From contig JAAAJB010000688.1 in assembly GCA_016098155.1 (NCBI GenBank), forward strand, positions 1 through 17,260: a stretch of 17,260 nt of DNA, read 5' to 3'. This document shows, in pieces, positions 7,346 through 16,689 of the stretch. Each line of letters starts with the position of its first letter. Position 1 is the first letter of the stretch. The stretch is from Actinomortierella ambigua. Its lineage: Eukaryota; Mortierellomycota; Mortierellomycetes; Mortierellales; Mortierellaceae. Below the pieces are notes generated by a model that saw nothing but the letters and a program-made list of their open reading frames with translations, was not told where the DNA came from and made no database searches. Both the position numbers and the translations under genes were made by a program.

Positions 7346-9328
7346 CTATCTTCTAAATCCGGTGAGGCTCCACCCTTTGACTTCAGACTTGTTTGGCGAT
7401 TCGTAATGAAGCGTGTGAATTTTCATCAAAGGGTGGTCCCTTGTGACCTCCTCCGCTTGTTCTTTGGTGCATGTCCCTACAGCTCTCATGGAGAGTCGCG
7501 TGAGGCTCGGAAGAGCGCGCTGTAACAATATTCGAAGGTCCTCCAGCTCCAGGGTGTATGCTCCTACCAATCGTAGGTCCTGCAAAATGGGATAAATGTC
7601 TTGGGCAGGATCCGCCAAGGCTGACGACACATGCAGTGGATACGCCGGTCCTTCGGGGAATTGAAGATCCAGTTTCGAGAGATTTGGACAACCTCGAAGG
7701 AACGTGAAGCTGAACTTGGCCTCTGATAGATCCATCTGCGCACTCATGCTCTCCAGCTTGGGTAAGTCCCAGTCCCATGTCCAGCTGTCCTGCAAGGTCG
7801 GTCTACCATCCGAAGCGCCTTGTTCAGACTGACCCGTGATCAATTCTATCCACCGGAGCTGAGGCATGCTATGCAATGATGCCGGATTGAACACGCAAGC
7901 CGCTCGCCCATGCAGCTTCAACCACGTGAGATGAGGAAGCTGAAGTACAGGCCAGCACTGATGAGACACACGCTTGGCCAAAGTCACATCCAGTGTCCTC
8001 AGATTAGGGAAGGACTGCAAGAAGCGGACATCAAACAGCTCCACCACAGGACTTTTGAATCTGAAGATGCGTAGTCGCGGCATCACCATTGATTCGTCTT
8101 GGGGCAAAGGTAATCGCCACAGATCTTCGTCCATCATCTCCTCCTTGAATGGACTCAGGTCCACCCCGAGTGTATCGAGCGATGGGCCAAATGCACGGAT
8201 ACCGTCCATGAGTACTCGGAACGCGTCCACAGTGCCAAGTTCCGCCAGGTTCAGGTCGAGCCTCTCCAGAGGAACCGCTGGTGCCGACAGCCTTCCTGCT
8301 TCTCGATCACGCCTCTCGTCGACGGCCCATGAAAGCACACTGGCGTCATCGATCCCACCTCTTAAAAACTCAATTACCAAGAGGACAAGGCTTCGACAAC
8401 GCTGCAATAGCTGTCCAACAGACATGTCCGCATACTCCTTGGAAATCTCGTTCCACCGATACGTCACGCTAGTCACAGTCCGTAGCTCCGTCAGCCTTGA
8501 CACATACGAGTCCATTGGTCGCAGAGGTAGAGCCACTTTAAGATCATGAGGCAGAAGAGGAGGGAGCATCTTGCGGATCTCCACATTCCACCGAAATAAA
8601 ATGCTGTCCTCAAAGATTCTGGAAGAGCGAGGGAAGTGGAAATCGAGTAGCCGATCCATGCCATGGTGATTTTGGAGAGCCTGGACGAGACGGACGGCAG
8701 ATTGGAAGGTTCGAGATACAAAGTCACCACGAGAACGGAGCAATTTGATGTCAAGGCTGCCTATGACAATGATTCTCAGCCGACAGAGTTGTGCAGCCAC
8801 TTCACCGAAACGCTCGATGCCGTCCGTTCCGATCTCAAGCTCGCATAGATGGCTAAGCCGATGACCAAAGATGCTCCAGGCAACTGTGTTTATGAAAATG
8901 GAATCGCCATAAACATGAACACTTCGGAGAGGGTGGCTACAGACCCAATCAAATAGATAGCACTGCAGAGAGTCGTCGAATCGCACAGATTGGATGAATG
9001 AGAGATAGTCGACCATCGTCACTGGTTGGGCCTCTGTTCCCAATCCGTTCTTTTGTGGAACTTCCAATGCCTTGCGTAAACGGTTTGAATCGTCGTCCAC
9101 CGCTGGCGAAAGGCTCATGAGTAGCTGAAGAAGAGAAATCTTGCTCTCTATTAACGAGTCAGCGTATGTGTGTTTGTTGCGGAAGAAGCGAAAGGGATCT
9201 CTGTACAGGACTGCACAAGTATGCCGAAAGGCCTGCTTGTTGACGGTGAGGAGTGAAAAGAGCGTGCCCCTGTCATCCTGGACATTGTCAATGACGAGCG
9301 CAATGACATCATTGTTGATTGTCGCCAT
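7346..9328 (-). CDS. F-box-like/LRR-like protein E (mosaic of two sister types)
   Basis: This is an intact 660-residue intronless gene from an ATG at 9328 to TAG at 7346. The F-box-like block (MATINNDVIALVIDNV, LFSLLTVNKQAF, CAVLYRDPFRFFRNKH) is at residues 1-50. The middle domain has QLCRLRIIVIG and HHGMDRLLDF. The LRR-like region has LPHLTWLKLHGRAACVFNPA, GCPNLSKLDLQF and LVGAYTLELEDLRILL. Residues 1 to about 250 match gene A's type. From about residue 250 to 620 the protein is nearly identical to gene F (ITGQSEQGASDGRPTLQDSW, FPEGPAYPL). The last ~25 residues are its own (EVKGWSLTGFRR). This pattern points to gene conversion or unequal crossing-over. Function as an SCF substrate receptor is inferred. 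Confidence 0.9.
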   Translation of the reverse strand: MATINNDVIALVIDNVQDDRGTLFSLLTVNKQAFRHTCAVLYRDPFRFFRNKHTYADSLIESKISLLQLLMSLSPAVDDDSNRLRKALEVPQKNGLGTEAQPVTMVDYLSFIQSVRFDDSLQCYLFDWVCSHPLRSVHVYGDSIFINTVAWSIFGHRLSHLCELEIGTDGIERFGEVAAQLCRLRIIVIGSLDIKLLRSRGDFVSRTFQSAVRLVQALQNHHGMDRLLDFHFPRSSRIFEDSILFRWNVEIRKMLPPLLPHDLKVALPLRPMDSYVSRLTELRTVTSVTYRWNEISKEYADMSVGQLLQRCRSLVLLVIEFLRGGIDDASVLSWAVDERRDREAGRLSAPAVPLERLDLNLAELGTVDAFRVLMDGIRAFGPSLDTLGVDLSPFKEEMMDEDLWRLPLPQDESMVMPRLRIFRFKSPVVELFDVRFLQSFPNLRTLDVTLAKRVSHQCWPVLQLPHLTWLKLHGRAACVFNPASLHSMPQLRWIELITGQSEQGASDGRPTLQDSWTWDWDLPKLESMSAQMDLSEAKFSFTFLRGCPNLSKLDLQFPEGPAYPLHVSSALADPAQDIYPILQDLRLVGAYTLELEDLRILLQRALPSLTRLSMRAVGTCTKEQAEEVTRDHPLMKIHTLHYESPNKSEVKGWSLTGFRR

Positions 9329-9526
9329 GATGAGAGAGAGGGAGGAAAAATCTCTCGATCAGTCAGTCAAGTCTGTGACCACTGATATAGTGCTTCTGCG
9401 CCTCACCATCGGCCATTGCGCAGTGCGTAGCACACATACACCAATGCTATTCGGGTCCAAGAGTGCATGAGCACCCAGGCCTATCTCGTTTAATATGTGC
9501 AAATGCCACCTGCAAAGATATCGTTC
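9329..9526 (-). promoter_or_regulatory. Intergenic region E/F with conserved promoter-like module
   Basis: This 198-bp spacer is closely similar along its length to the A/B spacer at 821-1024. It has the same three elements upstream of the ATG at 9328: a GGTCACAGA box (9372-9380), GTGC-TAC-GCAC (9423-9433) and a CCAAT box (9441-9445). The similarity continues into the 3' ends of genes B and F, which implies that a block of at least gene start + spacer + next gene's end was duplicated. Confidence 0.5.
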
Positions 9527-11542
9527 TTATCTTCTATCTCCACTGAGGCCCCATCCTTCGACCTCATTCAGGCTTCGCGAACGGTGCTGAAACGTGACAC
9601 ATTTCATGGAGGGGTGGTCCCGTGAGACCTCCTCCGCTTGTTCTCTGGTGCATGTCCCTACAGCTCTCATGTAGAGACGCGTGAGGCTCGGAAGAGCGCG
9701 CTGTAACAATATTCGAAGGTCCTCCAGCTCCAGAGTGTATGCTCCTGCCAATCGTAGGAAATGCAGATTGGGATAGATGTCTTGGGCAGGGTCCGCCAAG
9801 GCTGACGACACATCCAGTGGATACGCCGGTCCTTCGGGGAATTGAAGATCCAGTTTCGAGAGATTTGGACAACCTCGAAGAAACCTGAAGCTGAACTTGG
9901 CCTCTGATAGATCCATCTGCGCACTCATGCTCTCCAGCTTGGGTAAGTCCCAGTCCCATGTCCAGCTGTCCTGCAAGGTCGGTCTACCATCCGAAGCGCC
10001 TTGCTCAGACTGACCCGTGATCAATTCTATCGACCGGAGCTGAGGCATGCTATGCAATGATGCCGGATTGAACACGCAAGCCGCTCGCCCATGCAGCTTC
10101 AACGAAGTGAGATGAGGAAGCTGAAGTACAGGCCAGCACTGATGGGACGCACGCTTGCCCAAGGTCACATCCATTGTCCTCAGATTAGGGAAGGATTGCA
10201 AGAGGCGGACATCAAACAGCTCCACCACGGGACTTTTGAATCTGAAGATGCGTAGTCGCGGCATCACCATTGATTCGTCTTGGGGCAAGGGTAATCGCCA
10301 CAGTTCTTCGTCCATCATCTCCTTCTTGAATGGACCCAGGTCTACCCCGAGTGTATCGAGCGATGGGCCAAATGCACAGATACCGTCCATGAGTACTCGG
10401 AACGCGTCCACAGTGCCAAGTTCCGTCAGGTTCAGGCCGAGCCTCTCCAGAGGAACCGCCGGTGCCAATAGCTTGCCTGCTTCTCGATCACGCCTCTCGT
10501 CGACGGCCCATGAAAGCACACTGGCGTCATCGATCCCTCCCCTGAGGAACGTCAGGCCCAACGCGACAAGCCTTCGACAGCGCTGTAAGGCCTGTCCAAC
10601 AGACATGTCGGTGTACTCTTTGGATATCTCGTTCCACCAAGACGTCCGATTATTCACAGTCCTCAGCTCCGTCAGCCTGGACAAATACGAGTCCATTGGT
10701 CGCAGAGGTAGAGCCACTTTAAGGTCATGAGGCATAAGAGGAGGGAGCATCTTGCGGATAGCCACATCTCACTGAAAGAAAGTCTTGTCCTCAGACCTTT
10801 TGGACGAACGAGTAAAGCGGAAATCAAGCAGCTGATCCTTGCCATGGTGACTCTGGAGAGCCTGGACGAGACGGACGGCGGATGGGTAAGTGTCAGTCAT
10901 AAAATCAACTCTACCAGGAAGGTCGGTGTCGAAGCTTCCTATGACAATGATTCTCAGTCGACAGAGTTGTGGGGCCACTTCAACGAAATCCTCGATGGCG
11001 TGCGCTTCAATCTCAAGCTCGCATAGCTGGTCGAGTCGATGGCCACAGATGCTCCAGGCCACTGCGCTTTTGAAGGTCGAATCATGGCCGACAATTCCAG
11101 TAGCGGCGGGGCTACGACTGATCCATCGGCGCACGGCCATGCTGCATCTACTCTCAACGCCTTCCAGGGCGTCGTCGAATCGCACACATTGGATAAACGA
11201 GAGATAATCGAGCTTCGTCGCCAGCCGGGCCTTATTCTTTGGCCAGGCCTCGGTCTCTGGCCCCTGCCTTATTGCAACATCCAATGCCCTGCGGACACAA
11301 TAGGTATCGTCATCCACCGCTGGCGAGAGACTCATGAGCAACCAGAGGAGAGAAATCTTGCTCTCTATTAACGAGTCGTCGTATGTGTGTTTGTTGCGGA
11401 AGAAACGAAAGGGATCTTTGTACAGGACTGCGCAAGTGTACCGAAAGACCTGCTTGCTGACGGTGAGGAGCGAAAAGAGCGTGCCCCTGTCCTTGACATT
11501 GCCGATGACAAGGGTAATGACATCAATGTTGATGGTCGCCAT
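9527..11542 (-). pseudogene. F-box-like/LRR-like gene F, full length but with one in-frame TGA
   Basis: Reading from the ATG at 11542 (MATINIDVITLVIGNV), the frame is open for 257 residues and meets TGA at 10769-10771. It then stays open in the same frame to TAA at 9527. Without the stop the product would be a normal-length 671-residue member. The stop replaces the tryptophan of the conserved FFQWN/FPWD motif (TGG in the sisters, with GAT following as in gene A), so it is a single G-to-A change. The downstream part has no in-frame ATG close to the break; it opens with GTG. All other family landmarks are preserved, so inactivation is recent, or the 257-residue N-terminal part is made as a short F-box-only protein. 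The C-terminal half is nearly identical to gene E and the tail (GWGLSGDRR) to gene B. Confidence 0.85.
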
Positions 11543-11945
11543 GAGGATGCGAGAGGAAGAAGGGGGAGCATGAGCAAAACCTAAAATCCATACTTTCGAG
11601 GGTTGGAGTCAGCCACACATCTGTCCGCAAGCTACTCGAATAATACCATGTTGAAATTTAGTATTGTGCGTTGTGGATATATATTGCTCGTTGAGGTACT
11701 TCATCTGTGCGAGCCTTCAGACTACAGGGGTTCATTGAGGGACCTATTCCTGCCTAAAAACCGGAGCCACCTCTCCGTTCTCCGTGGCTCGTTGCATCTT
11801 TCTTGAGAAGTCATCCGCATGATCCATAGCCTATATTGGGCCAATTTGCTCACCCATGCACAATGTCATTGGCGTGATACCTGCAACGTCCATAACTCTC
11901 AACCCCCCCCCCCCCGAACGTCTAGATATACACGTACACGCCGCT
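11543..11945. other. 403-bp spacer between the two subfamilies
   Basis: This is the longest gap between family genes and the border between subfamily 1 (A-F) and subfamily 2 (G-H). I see no convincing coding sequence. It holds a small inverted repeat GAGCCAC/GTGGCTC (11764-11770 and 11784-11790), a CCAAT pentamer near 11835 and a run of 13 C (11903-11915). It presumably contains gene F's promoter and gene G's 3' untranslated region. Confidence 0.4.
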
Positions 11946-14051
11946 TTAATCGTACTGTCGAAGAATGTAGGACCTAGTCCATTCGGTCTGACGAAGCGTA
12001 TAGCGACAACCGCCGTCGTTATCCTGACCATCGGGTCGTTCAACAAAGCCCAGCTCTTGGCAAGCTTCCTGATCCAAAGGCCCGTGGCAAAGTGTAACGC
12101 CAGTCAACGACTTGTGGGGCCGTGTGTAATCCACCACCTGTCGTAGAGTGCATGGATCCAGAGAATCCAAGGTGAGTGTGACGAGGCCCGGCAGAATGCG
12201 CCCAATCAATGCCTCAAGATCCTCTGGCTGCATCCTGTACCGCCCTTCCAGCGTGAGGGATTGTAACTGGGGAAAGACATCCTGCGTACAATTCGGTAGG
12301 GCCGACAAGACCTCGAGCTGATGCAATTGTTCGTCCGTGTCCGTTGGAAACCGGAGATACAGGTTTTTGAGCTTTGGACAGCCTCGAAGGGCCTTGAAGC
12401 TGAACATGGTCGCCGGCGAATCCATCTGTAGATCGAGCGTAGACAACTCGCACAACGACCAGTCCCATGACCAGCGATCTGACCAGCATGTCCCAGTCCC
12501 TGAACGGAGTGAGTCTATCCAGACACCTGAAATCTTTATCGACTCGAGTAGTGGCATGTGGCAGAACGACGCTGGATCAAGCATCTCCACTGCTTGTCCA
12601 GAGAGCGACATGCTGCTGAGAGAGGGTAAATCCAGCACAGGCAAGCTTGGAAAGGGTATATTCCTGTCTTTGCTGCCTTTGATGGTCAATTCCAGGAGCG
12701 TGAGTTTTGGGCAGCGCACTAATAGGCCGTCATCGAGCAGTGTCGAGTGGGCTCCTATGCTCAGGGGTCGGCCGGGTAGTGATATCCCCCTTGACTCGTC
12801 ATTGAATGCGGGTGACTTTGGCGGTTCTTCTCCCTCTTCTCCCTCAGGCGGCCCAGTGGTCGCATAGAATGAGGAAAGTGACGGAGCAAATCCACGGAAG
12901 GCGTCTGTGAGCATGTTCCGAGAGCCCACAGCGCAAGGGCCCTTCATGTTTACAATGATCGACTTCAAGGGAACCGCTGGTGCCAACAGCTTTCCCACTG
13001 ATCGCTCTCGCGCCTCATCGGCAGCCCATGCAAACAGGCTCGCATCATCGACCTCTCCATTGAAAAAGCAAAGAACCAGCATGTCTAGTCGACGACAGCG
13101 CTGCAGGATCTGCCCAATCGACATGTCTGAGTATTCATTGATGATCATATGCCAGTCGCGGTGCTCGTTGAAATTCCTCAGGTCCTCCACCCGCGACAGA
13201 TATGCGTCCATGGGGCGCGCAGGAAGGACAGCGTATAGGTCGTGAGGGAAGAGAGGTGGGAGCAGCTTGGTTATCTTGATATGCCAGTCAAAAGCGGGTC
13301 TGTCTTCATCAGTCCTGGGGTCATGACAAAACCTGGTGTCTAGAGTAAAGCGACAGTCGAGTAGCTGATTTTTGCCATGATGTTGCTGGATGGCCTGGAT
13401 GAGTCGAAAGACAGAAGGGTAAGTGATATCCGTGTGATATTTGCTGAGGCATCTGGGATCGACGATGACAATGGTTCTCAGGCGGCAGAGTTGAGACGCG
13501 ACATCGATAAAGCAATCGACGGAATAGGGCTGGATTGAAATCTCGCGTATGTCGCCCAGTCGGTGGCCAACAATACTCCAGGTGAAAGCATGCCTGATGG
13601 GACACGCGAATTTCAAGAATCTACGTTGGATGGCATAATAGGTTGAACAGAACGATTCCTCAGGCTGCCATAGGTCGTCGATCGGGCGATCCAAAATATC
13701 GTCACATCCTGCGCATTGAATGAGTGAGAGATAGTTGAGCATCGTCCTTGGCTGCTCATTCGCTTCTGGTTCGAGCTTCTGTGGCACGCAAAGTGCGCGG
13801 CGGATAAAATTTGTCTTGCGATCCGTGGCAGGTGAGAGGCTCAGGAGCCACTGTGCAAGAGACTTCTGGGCGCGTACCTTGGAGGGATTGTCCCATCTCT
13901 CGGAGCGAAAGAAGTAAAAGGGGTCCCTGTACAGAGCCCTGCATGCATATTGAAAGACCTGCTTGTTGACGGTGAGGAGCGAGAAGAGAGTGCCTCTGTC
14001 GTCGACATTGTCGATGATTTGAGCAATGACATCAATGCTGATTGTCGCCAT
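11946..14051 (-). CDS. F-box-like/LRR-like protein G (second subfamily)
   Basis: This is an intact intronless gene of 701 residues from an ATG at 14051 to TAA at 11946. The N-terminus (MATISIDVIAQIIDNVDDRG, SLLTVNKQVFQYACRALYRD) is the same F-box-like block with one residue fewer (VDDRG against VQDDRG) and ACRALYRDPFYFF. The middle domain keeps QLCRLRTIVIV, HHGKNQLLDCRF and LLPPLFPHDL. LRR-like repeats are present (LPSLSSMSLSGQAVEMLDPA, GCPKLKNLYLRF, FPQLQSLTLEGRYRMQPEDL). The C-terminus (WTRSYILRQYD) is specific to this subfamily and longer than in subfamily 1. It is clearly homologous to A-F but much more diverged. The likely role is the same class of ubiquitin-ligase adaptor with different targets (inference). 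Confidence 0.9.
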   Translation of the reverse strand: MATISIDVIAQIIDNVDDRGTLFSLLTVNKQVFQYACRALYRDPFYFFRSERWDNPSKVRAQKSLAQWLLSLSPATDRKTNFIRRALCVPQKLEPEANEQPRTMLNYLSLIQCAGCDDILDRPIDDLWQPEESFCSTYYAIQRRFLKFACPIRHAFTWSIVGHRLGDIREISIQPYSVDCFIDVASQLCRLRTIVIVDPRCLSKYHTDITYPSVFRLIQAIQQHHGKNQLLDCRFTLDTRFCHDPRTDEDRPAFDWHIKITKLLPPLFPHDLYAVLPARPMDAYLSRVEDLRNFNEHRDWHMIINEYSDMSIGQILQRCRRLDMLVLCFFNGEVDDASLFAWAADEARERSVGKLLAPAVPLKSIIVNMKGPCAVGSRNMLTDAFRGFAPSLSSFYATTGPPEGEEGEEPPKSPAFNDESRGISLPGRPLSIGAHSTLLDDGLLVRCPKLTLLELTIKGSKDRNIPFPSLPVLDLPSLSSMSLSGQAVEMLDPASFCHMPLLESIKISGVWIDSLRSGTGTCWSDRWSWDWSLCELSTLDLQMDSPATMFSFKALRGCPKLKNLYLRFPTDTDEQLHQLEVLSALPNCTQDVFPQLQSLTLEGRYRMQPEDLEALIGRILPGLVTLTLDSLDPCTLRQVVDYTRPHKSLTGVTLCHGPLDQEACQELGFVERPDGQDNDGGCRYTLRQTEWTRSYILRQYD

Positions 14052-14166
14052 GAGGAAAAATTCACACAGGGAGAGAAGCGTGAGAGGGAAAAACTTAAAA
14101 ATTCGCCCTCAATTGTACAACACCGACCATGTACACAAAAACGTTTGCACATACACATATATCGCT
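14052..14166 (-). promoter_or_regulatory. Short spacer G/H
   Basis: Only 115 bp separate gene G's start from gene H's stop. The sense strand is CT-rich close to the ATG. The part next to H's stop resembles the DNA after G's stop (both have a T-rich segment ending in CGCTTTAAT), as expected for a tandem duplication that included the 3' flank. I see no copy of the GTGC-TAC-GCAC element found in subfamily 1. Confidence 0.35.
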
Positions 14167-16338
14167 TTAATCGCGCTGGCGAAGATTGTATGATTTCATC
14201 CACTCCGCCTGAAGAACCGTATAGATGCAGACTGAGCTGCCATCGTAGACAATATGGGGCCGTTCCACAAAGCCCAACTCATAGCACTCCTCCTCTTCCA
14301 ACGGTCTATGACAAAGCGACACTTGTCGCAGCGACTTGCAGCCCCGTGTGTAATCCACCACCTGCTGTAGCGTGCATGGACCCAGAGAATCCAAGGTGAG
14401 TATGACGAGGTCCGGCACAATGCGCCCAATCAAGGCCTCAAGATCCTCTGGCTGCATCCTGTACTGTCCTTTCAGCTCCAGGCAACGTACTTGGGGAAAG
14501 ACGTCACGTGAAGAGTCTGGCAGGGCCGACAGTACTTCGAGCTGATGCAGCGGTTCGGTCGTGTCCGTTGGGAACTGGAGATATAGGTTCTGAAGCTTTG
14601 GACAACATTGAAAAGCCTTGAAGCTGAAAATGGTCGCTGCTGAATTTATACACAGTCTGAGCTTGGTCAACTCTGGAAAGGACCAGTCCCGCATCGCCCA
14701 GCGATCTGGACACCACGATCCGTCCCCTGAGCATTGTGCGTCCGTCCAGGATCCAGAAAGCGCCATCGACTGGAGAAGTGGCATGTGACGAAAGGATGCT
14801 GGGTCGAACAAGTCGACCGCTTGTCCGGATAGTCGGAGTCGCGTGAGACGAGGCAACTCGAGCACAGGCCAGCTCGGAAGAAACACGCTCCGATCTCTAT
14901 GGCATTCAAGGTCCACTTCCAGGTAAGACAGCTTCGGTAAGAGTAGCAAGAGACGGCCATCGAACAGTTTCGAGGCGGGGTCTGTGATCTGGGGTTGGTC
15001 CGATGGTGACATTGCCGTGGACGCGTCTTTGAACTTCGGCAACATTGCTAAATGTTGTTCGTCTTCTTCTTCAAGCGGCAGAAACTTCAGTTTGAGAGAT
15101 TCAAGTGACCGAGCAAATCCATGGAAAGTATCCATGAGCGCCCTGCGTGCGTCAACAGCACCGGGACATTTCATGAATAGGTGAAGGTTTTTCAACGAAA
15201 CCGCAGGTGCCAACAGCTTTTCCGACGACCGCTCTCGCGCCTCAGCTGCAGCCCATGCAAACAGACTCGTATCATTGATCCCTCCATCGGAAAAGTCAAG
15301 AACCAGTTTGTCAAGCCAACGACAGCGCTGTAGGATCTGCCCAAGCGACAAGTCTGGGTATTCCTTGGAAATCTCGTCCCATTCGCGTCGAATATAACTG
15401 GTTTTCTTCAGAACCGTCATCCGCAACAGATACGCGTCCATGGGGCGAATAGGAAGGGCAACGTTCAGGTCGCGAGGGAAAATAGGAGGCAATAGCTTTG
15501 ATATCTTGACACGCCAGTCGAAGGTAGCTTCGTGCCAGTTTTCCCGGAGTCCATAAGCAAAGCGACAGTGAAGTAGCTGGTCCTTGCCGTGATGTTGCTG
15601 GAGAACTTGGACGAGTCGAAAGACAGAAGGGTAAATGACCTCTGTCAGTTCATGATAGAGACTCTTATGAGTGACAATGACAATGGATCTCAGACAAGAG
15701 AGCTGAGACGCCACATCGATGTAGTAGTTGTCGATGGCGTATGGCTCTATTTCAAGCTCGCGTATGTCGCCCAGTCGATGGCCAATGATACTGCGGGTCA
15801 AAGCATGTCTGATGTAAAAGGCGGAAACCTCGTATCCGTACTGGTTGAAGCTTGGAGCCACTTTCCCTGTCCTTCCAAGCTCACTAACAAGGTGATCCAA
15901 TGCGCCCTCCCATCGTACGCATTGGATGAGAGAGAGATAGTCGAGCATCGTTCTTGGCGGATTCTCTGTTTCTGCCTCGACCTTTCGTGAAAAGCCAAGC
16001 ACACGGCGGGCAAGCGAGAGGTAGTCGAACATCGTCCATGGCTGATTCTCTACTTCTGGCTCGACTTTTAGTGAAAAGCCGAGCACACGGCGGGCAAGAT
16101 TTGTGTAGCCATCCGTGGTAGGCGAGAGGTTCAGGAGCAGCTCCAAAAGAGACAGTTTGGCCTGCAGCGTGGAGGCATCGTTCGGTCTGTCATCGCGAAA
16201 AAAGCGAAAGGGGTCCCTGTACAGAGCCCTGCATGCTTGATGAAAGACCTGCTCATTAACTGTGAGGAGCGAGAAGAGAGTGCCTCTGTCGTCGACATTG
16301 TCGATGATGTGAACAATGACATCAATGCTGATTGTCAT
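14167..16338 (-). CDS. F-box-like/LRR-like protein H (second subfamily, internal duplication)
   Basis: This is an intact intronless gene of 723 residues ending in TAA. The start is placed at 16338 (MTISIDVIVHIIDNVDDRG) by alignment with G; the ATG directly before it (16341) is equally possible. The frame is open up to 16467, but those extra residues run through the leader and the relic of another gene and are probably not translated. The F-box-like block contains SLLTVNEQVFHQACRALYRD. The next segment holds a 28-residue tandem duplication (LARRVLGFSLKVEPE and LARRVLGFSRKVEAE). The middle domain and LRR-like repeats follow (LPRLTRLRLSGQAVDLFDPA, CCPKLQNLYLQF, GQYRMQPEDLEALIG). The C-terminus is WMKSYNLRQRD. 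Gene G is its closest relative. The added length compared with G is due largely to the duplication. Confidence 0.9.
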   Translation of the reverse strand: MTISIDVIVHIIDNVDDRGTLFSLLTVNEQVFHQACRALYRDPFRFFRDDRPNDASTLQAKLSLLELLLNLSPTTDGYTNLARRVLGFSLKVEPEVENQPWTMFDYLSLARRVLGFSRKVEAETENPPRTMLDYLSLIQCVRWEGALDHLVSELGRTGKVAPSFNQYGYEVSAFYIRHALTRSIIGHRLGDIRELEIEPYAIDNYYIDVASQLSCLRSIVIVTHKSLYHELTEVIYPSVFRLVQVLQQHHGKDQLLHCRFAYGLRENWHEATFDWRVKISKLLPPIFPRDLNVALPIRPMDAYLLRMTVLKKTSYIRREWDEISKEYPDLSLGQILQRCRWLDKLVLDFSDGGINDTSLFAWAAAEARERSSEKLLAPAVSLKNLHLFMKCPGAVDARRALMDTFHGFARSLESLKLKFLPLEEEDEQHLAMLPKFKDASTAMSPSDQPQITDPASKLFDGRLLLLLPKLSYLEVDLECHRDRSVFLPSWPVLELPRLTRLRLSGQAVDLFDPASFRHMPLLQSMALSGSWTDAQCSGDGSWCPDRWAMRDWSFPELTKLRLCINSAATIFSFKAFQCCPKLQNLYLQFPTDTTEPLHQLEVLSALPDSSRDVFPQVRCLELKGQYRMQPEDLEALIGRIVPDLVILTLDSLGPCTLQQVVDYTRGCKSLRQVSLCHRPLEEEECYELGFVERPHIVYDGSSVCIYTVLQAEWMKSYNLRQRD
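15932..16099 (-). repeat. 84-bp in-frame tandem duplication inside gene H
   Basis: Two adjacent 84-bp units (15932-16015 and 16016-16099) are strongly alike and each encodes 28 residues of the type LARRVLGFSxKVExExENxP followed by TMxDYLS. Gene G and all subfamily-1 genes have a single unit here. The units already differ at several positions, so the duplication is not brand new, and the frame has been kept. Confidence 0.9.
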
Positions 16339-16410
16339 CATGTGGAGAGCGTGAGAGAAAGAGAAAGTAAAAGAAAAAAAAAAGGGGGGGGGGGAGCGGG
16401 GAAGGCACTT
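16339..16410 (-). promoter_or_regulatory. Polypyrimidine leader of gene H
   Basis: Directly upstream of the start the sense strand is almost pure C and T. It includes a run of 11 C (seen as G at 16384-16394) next to a 10-T run (A at 16374-16383). CT-rich leaders are common before fungal start codons, and milder versions precede the other family genes. Only about 80 bp separate the start from the relic at 16421, so the promoter may lie partly within relic DNA. Confidence 0.4.
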
Positions 16411-16420
16411 TTTGCTCTCG

Positions 16421-16625
16421 AGCTCTCGAAGATTGCAGGACCGCATCCATCCCGCCTGACGCAGCATAGGGATGCAACCAACAAAAATTATCTGGTCTTT
16501 TCACAAGGCCACCTCTTGACATTCCTCATGGTTCAAGGCCGGTGGTGAAGTTTGACCTCTTTCACCGACTTGTGGCGCCGTGTGTAATCCACCACTTGCT
16601 GTATAACGCACAGATGCAGAGAGCT
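16421..16625 (-). pseudogene. Decayed C-terminal relic of a third subfamily-2 gene
   Basis: The sequence aligns with the ends of G (about 11960-12165) and H (about 14180-14390). It keeps codons for a LRQAGWMRSCNLRE-like tail (compare LRQTEWTRSYILRQ), the segment around CAAGGCC..CTCTTG..TTCAAGG, and GTGTAATCCACCAC (16581-16594). Numerous small changes break the frame and homology ends near 16625. It is a dead copy whose tail is read through by the upstream extension of gene H's frame. Confidence 0.7.
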
Positions 16626-16689
16626 CATCCATCACGTATACATGTCTTCTTTACTGAGGGCCTGAACGTCCCCGACCTTGCTCACTTTT

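Noticed and set aside
7974..10730. Plus-strand open frames of 190-191 residues at equivalent places opposite genes B (1665-2237), E (7974-8549) and F (10155-10730)
   Set aside because: They are antisense to conserved coding DNA, so their similarity follows from the sense genes. They have no independent support such as conserved starts or splice signals.
10763..10765. GTG at 10763-10765 as the start of an independent 412-residue gene
   Set aside because: It is only the first GTG after the nonsense codon in the same frame as gene F. There is no promoter or upstream spacer, and the sisters encode an internal valine or isoleucine here.
11903..11915. C13 run and the short GAGCCAC/GTGGCTC hairpin nearby as regulatory signals
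   Set aside because: Homopolymers and seven-base inverted repeats are common by chance, and neither is repeated at other spacers of the array.
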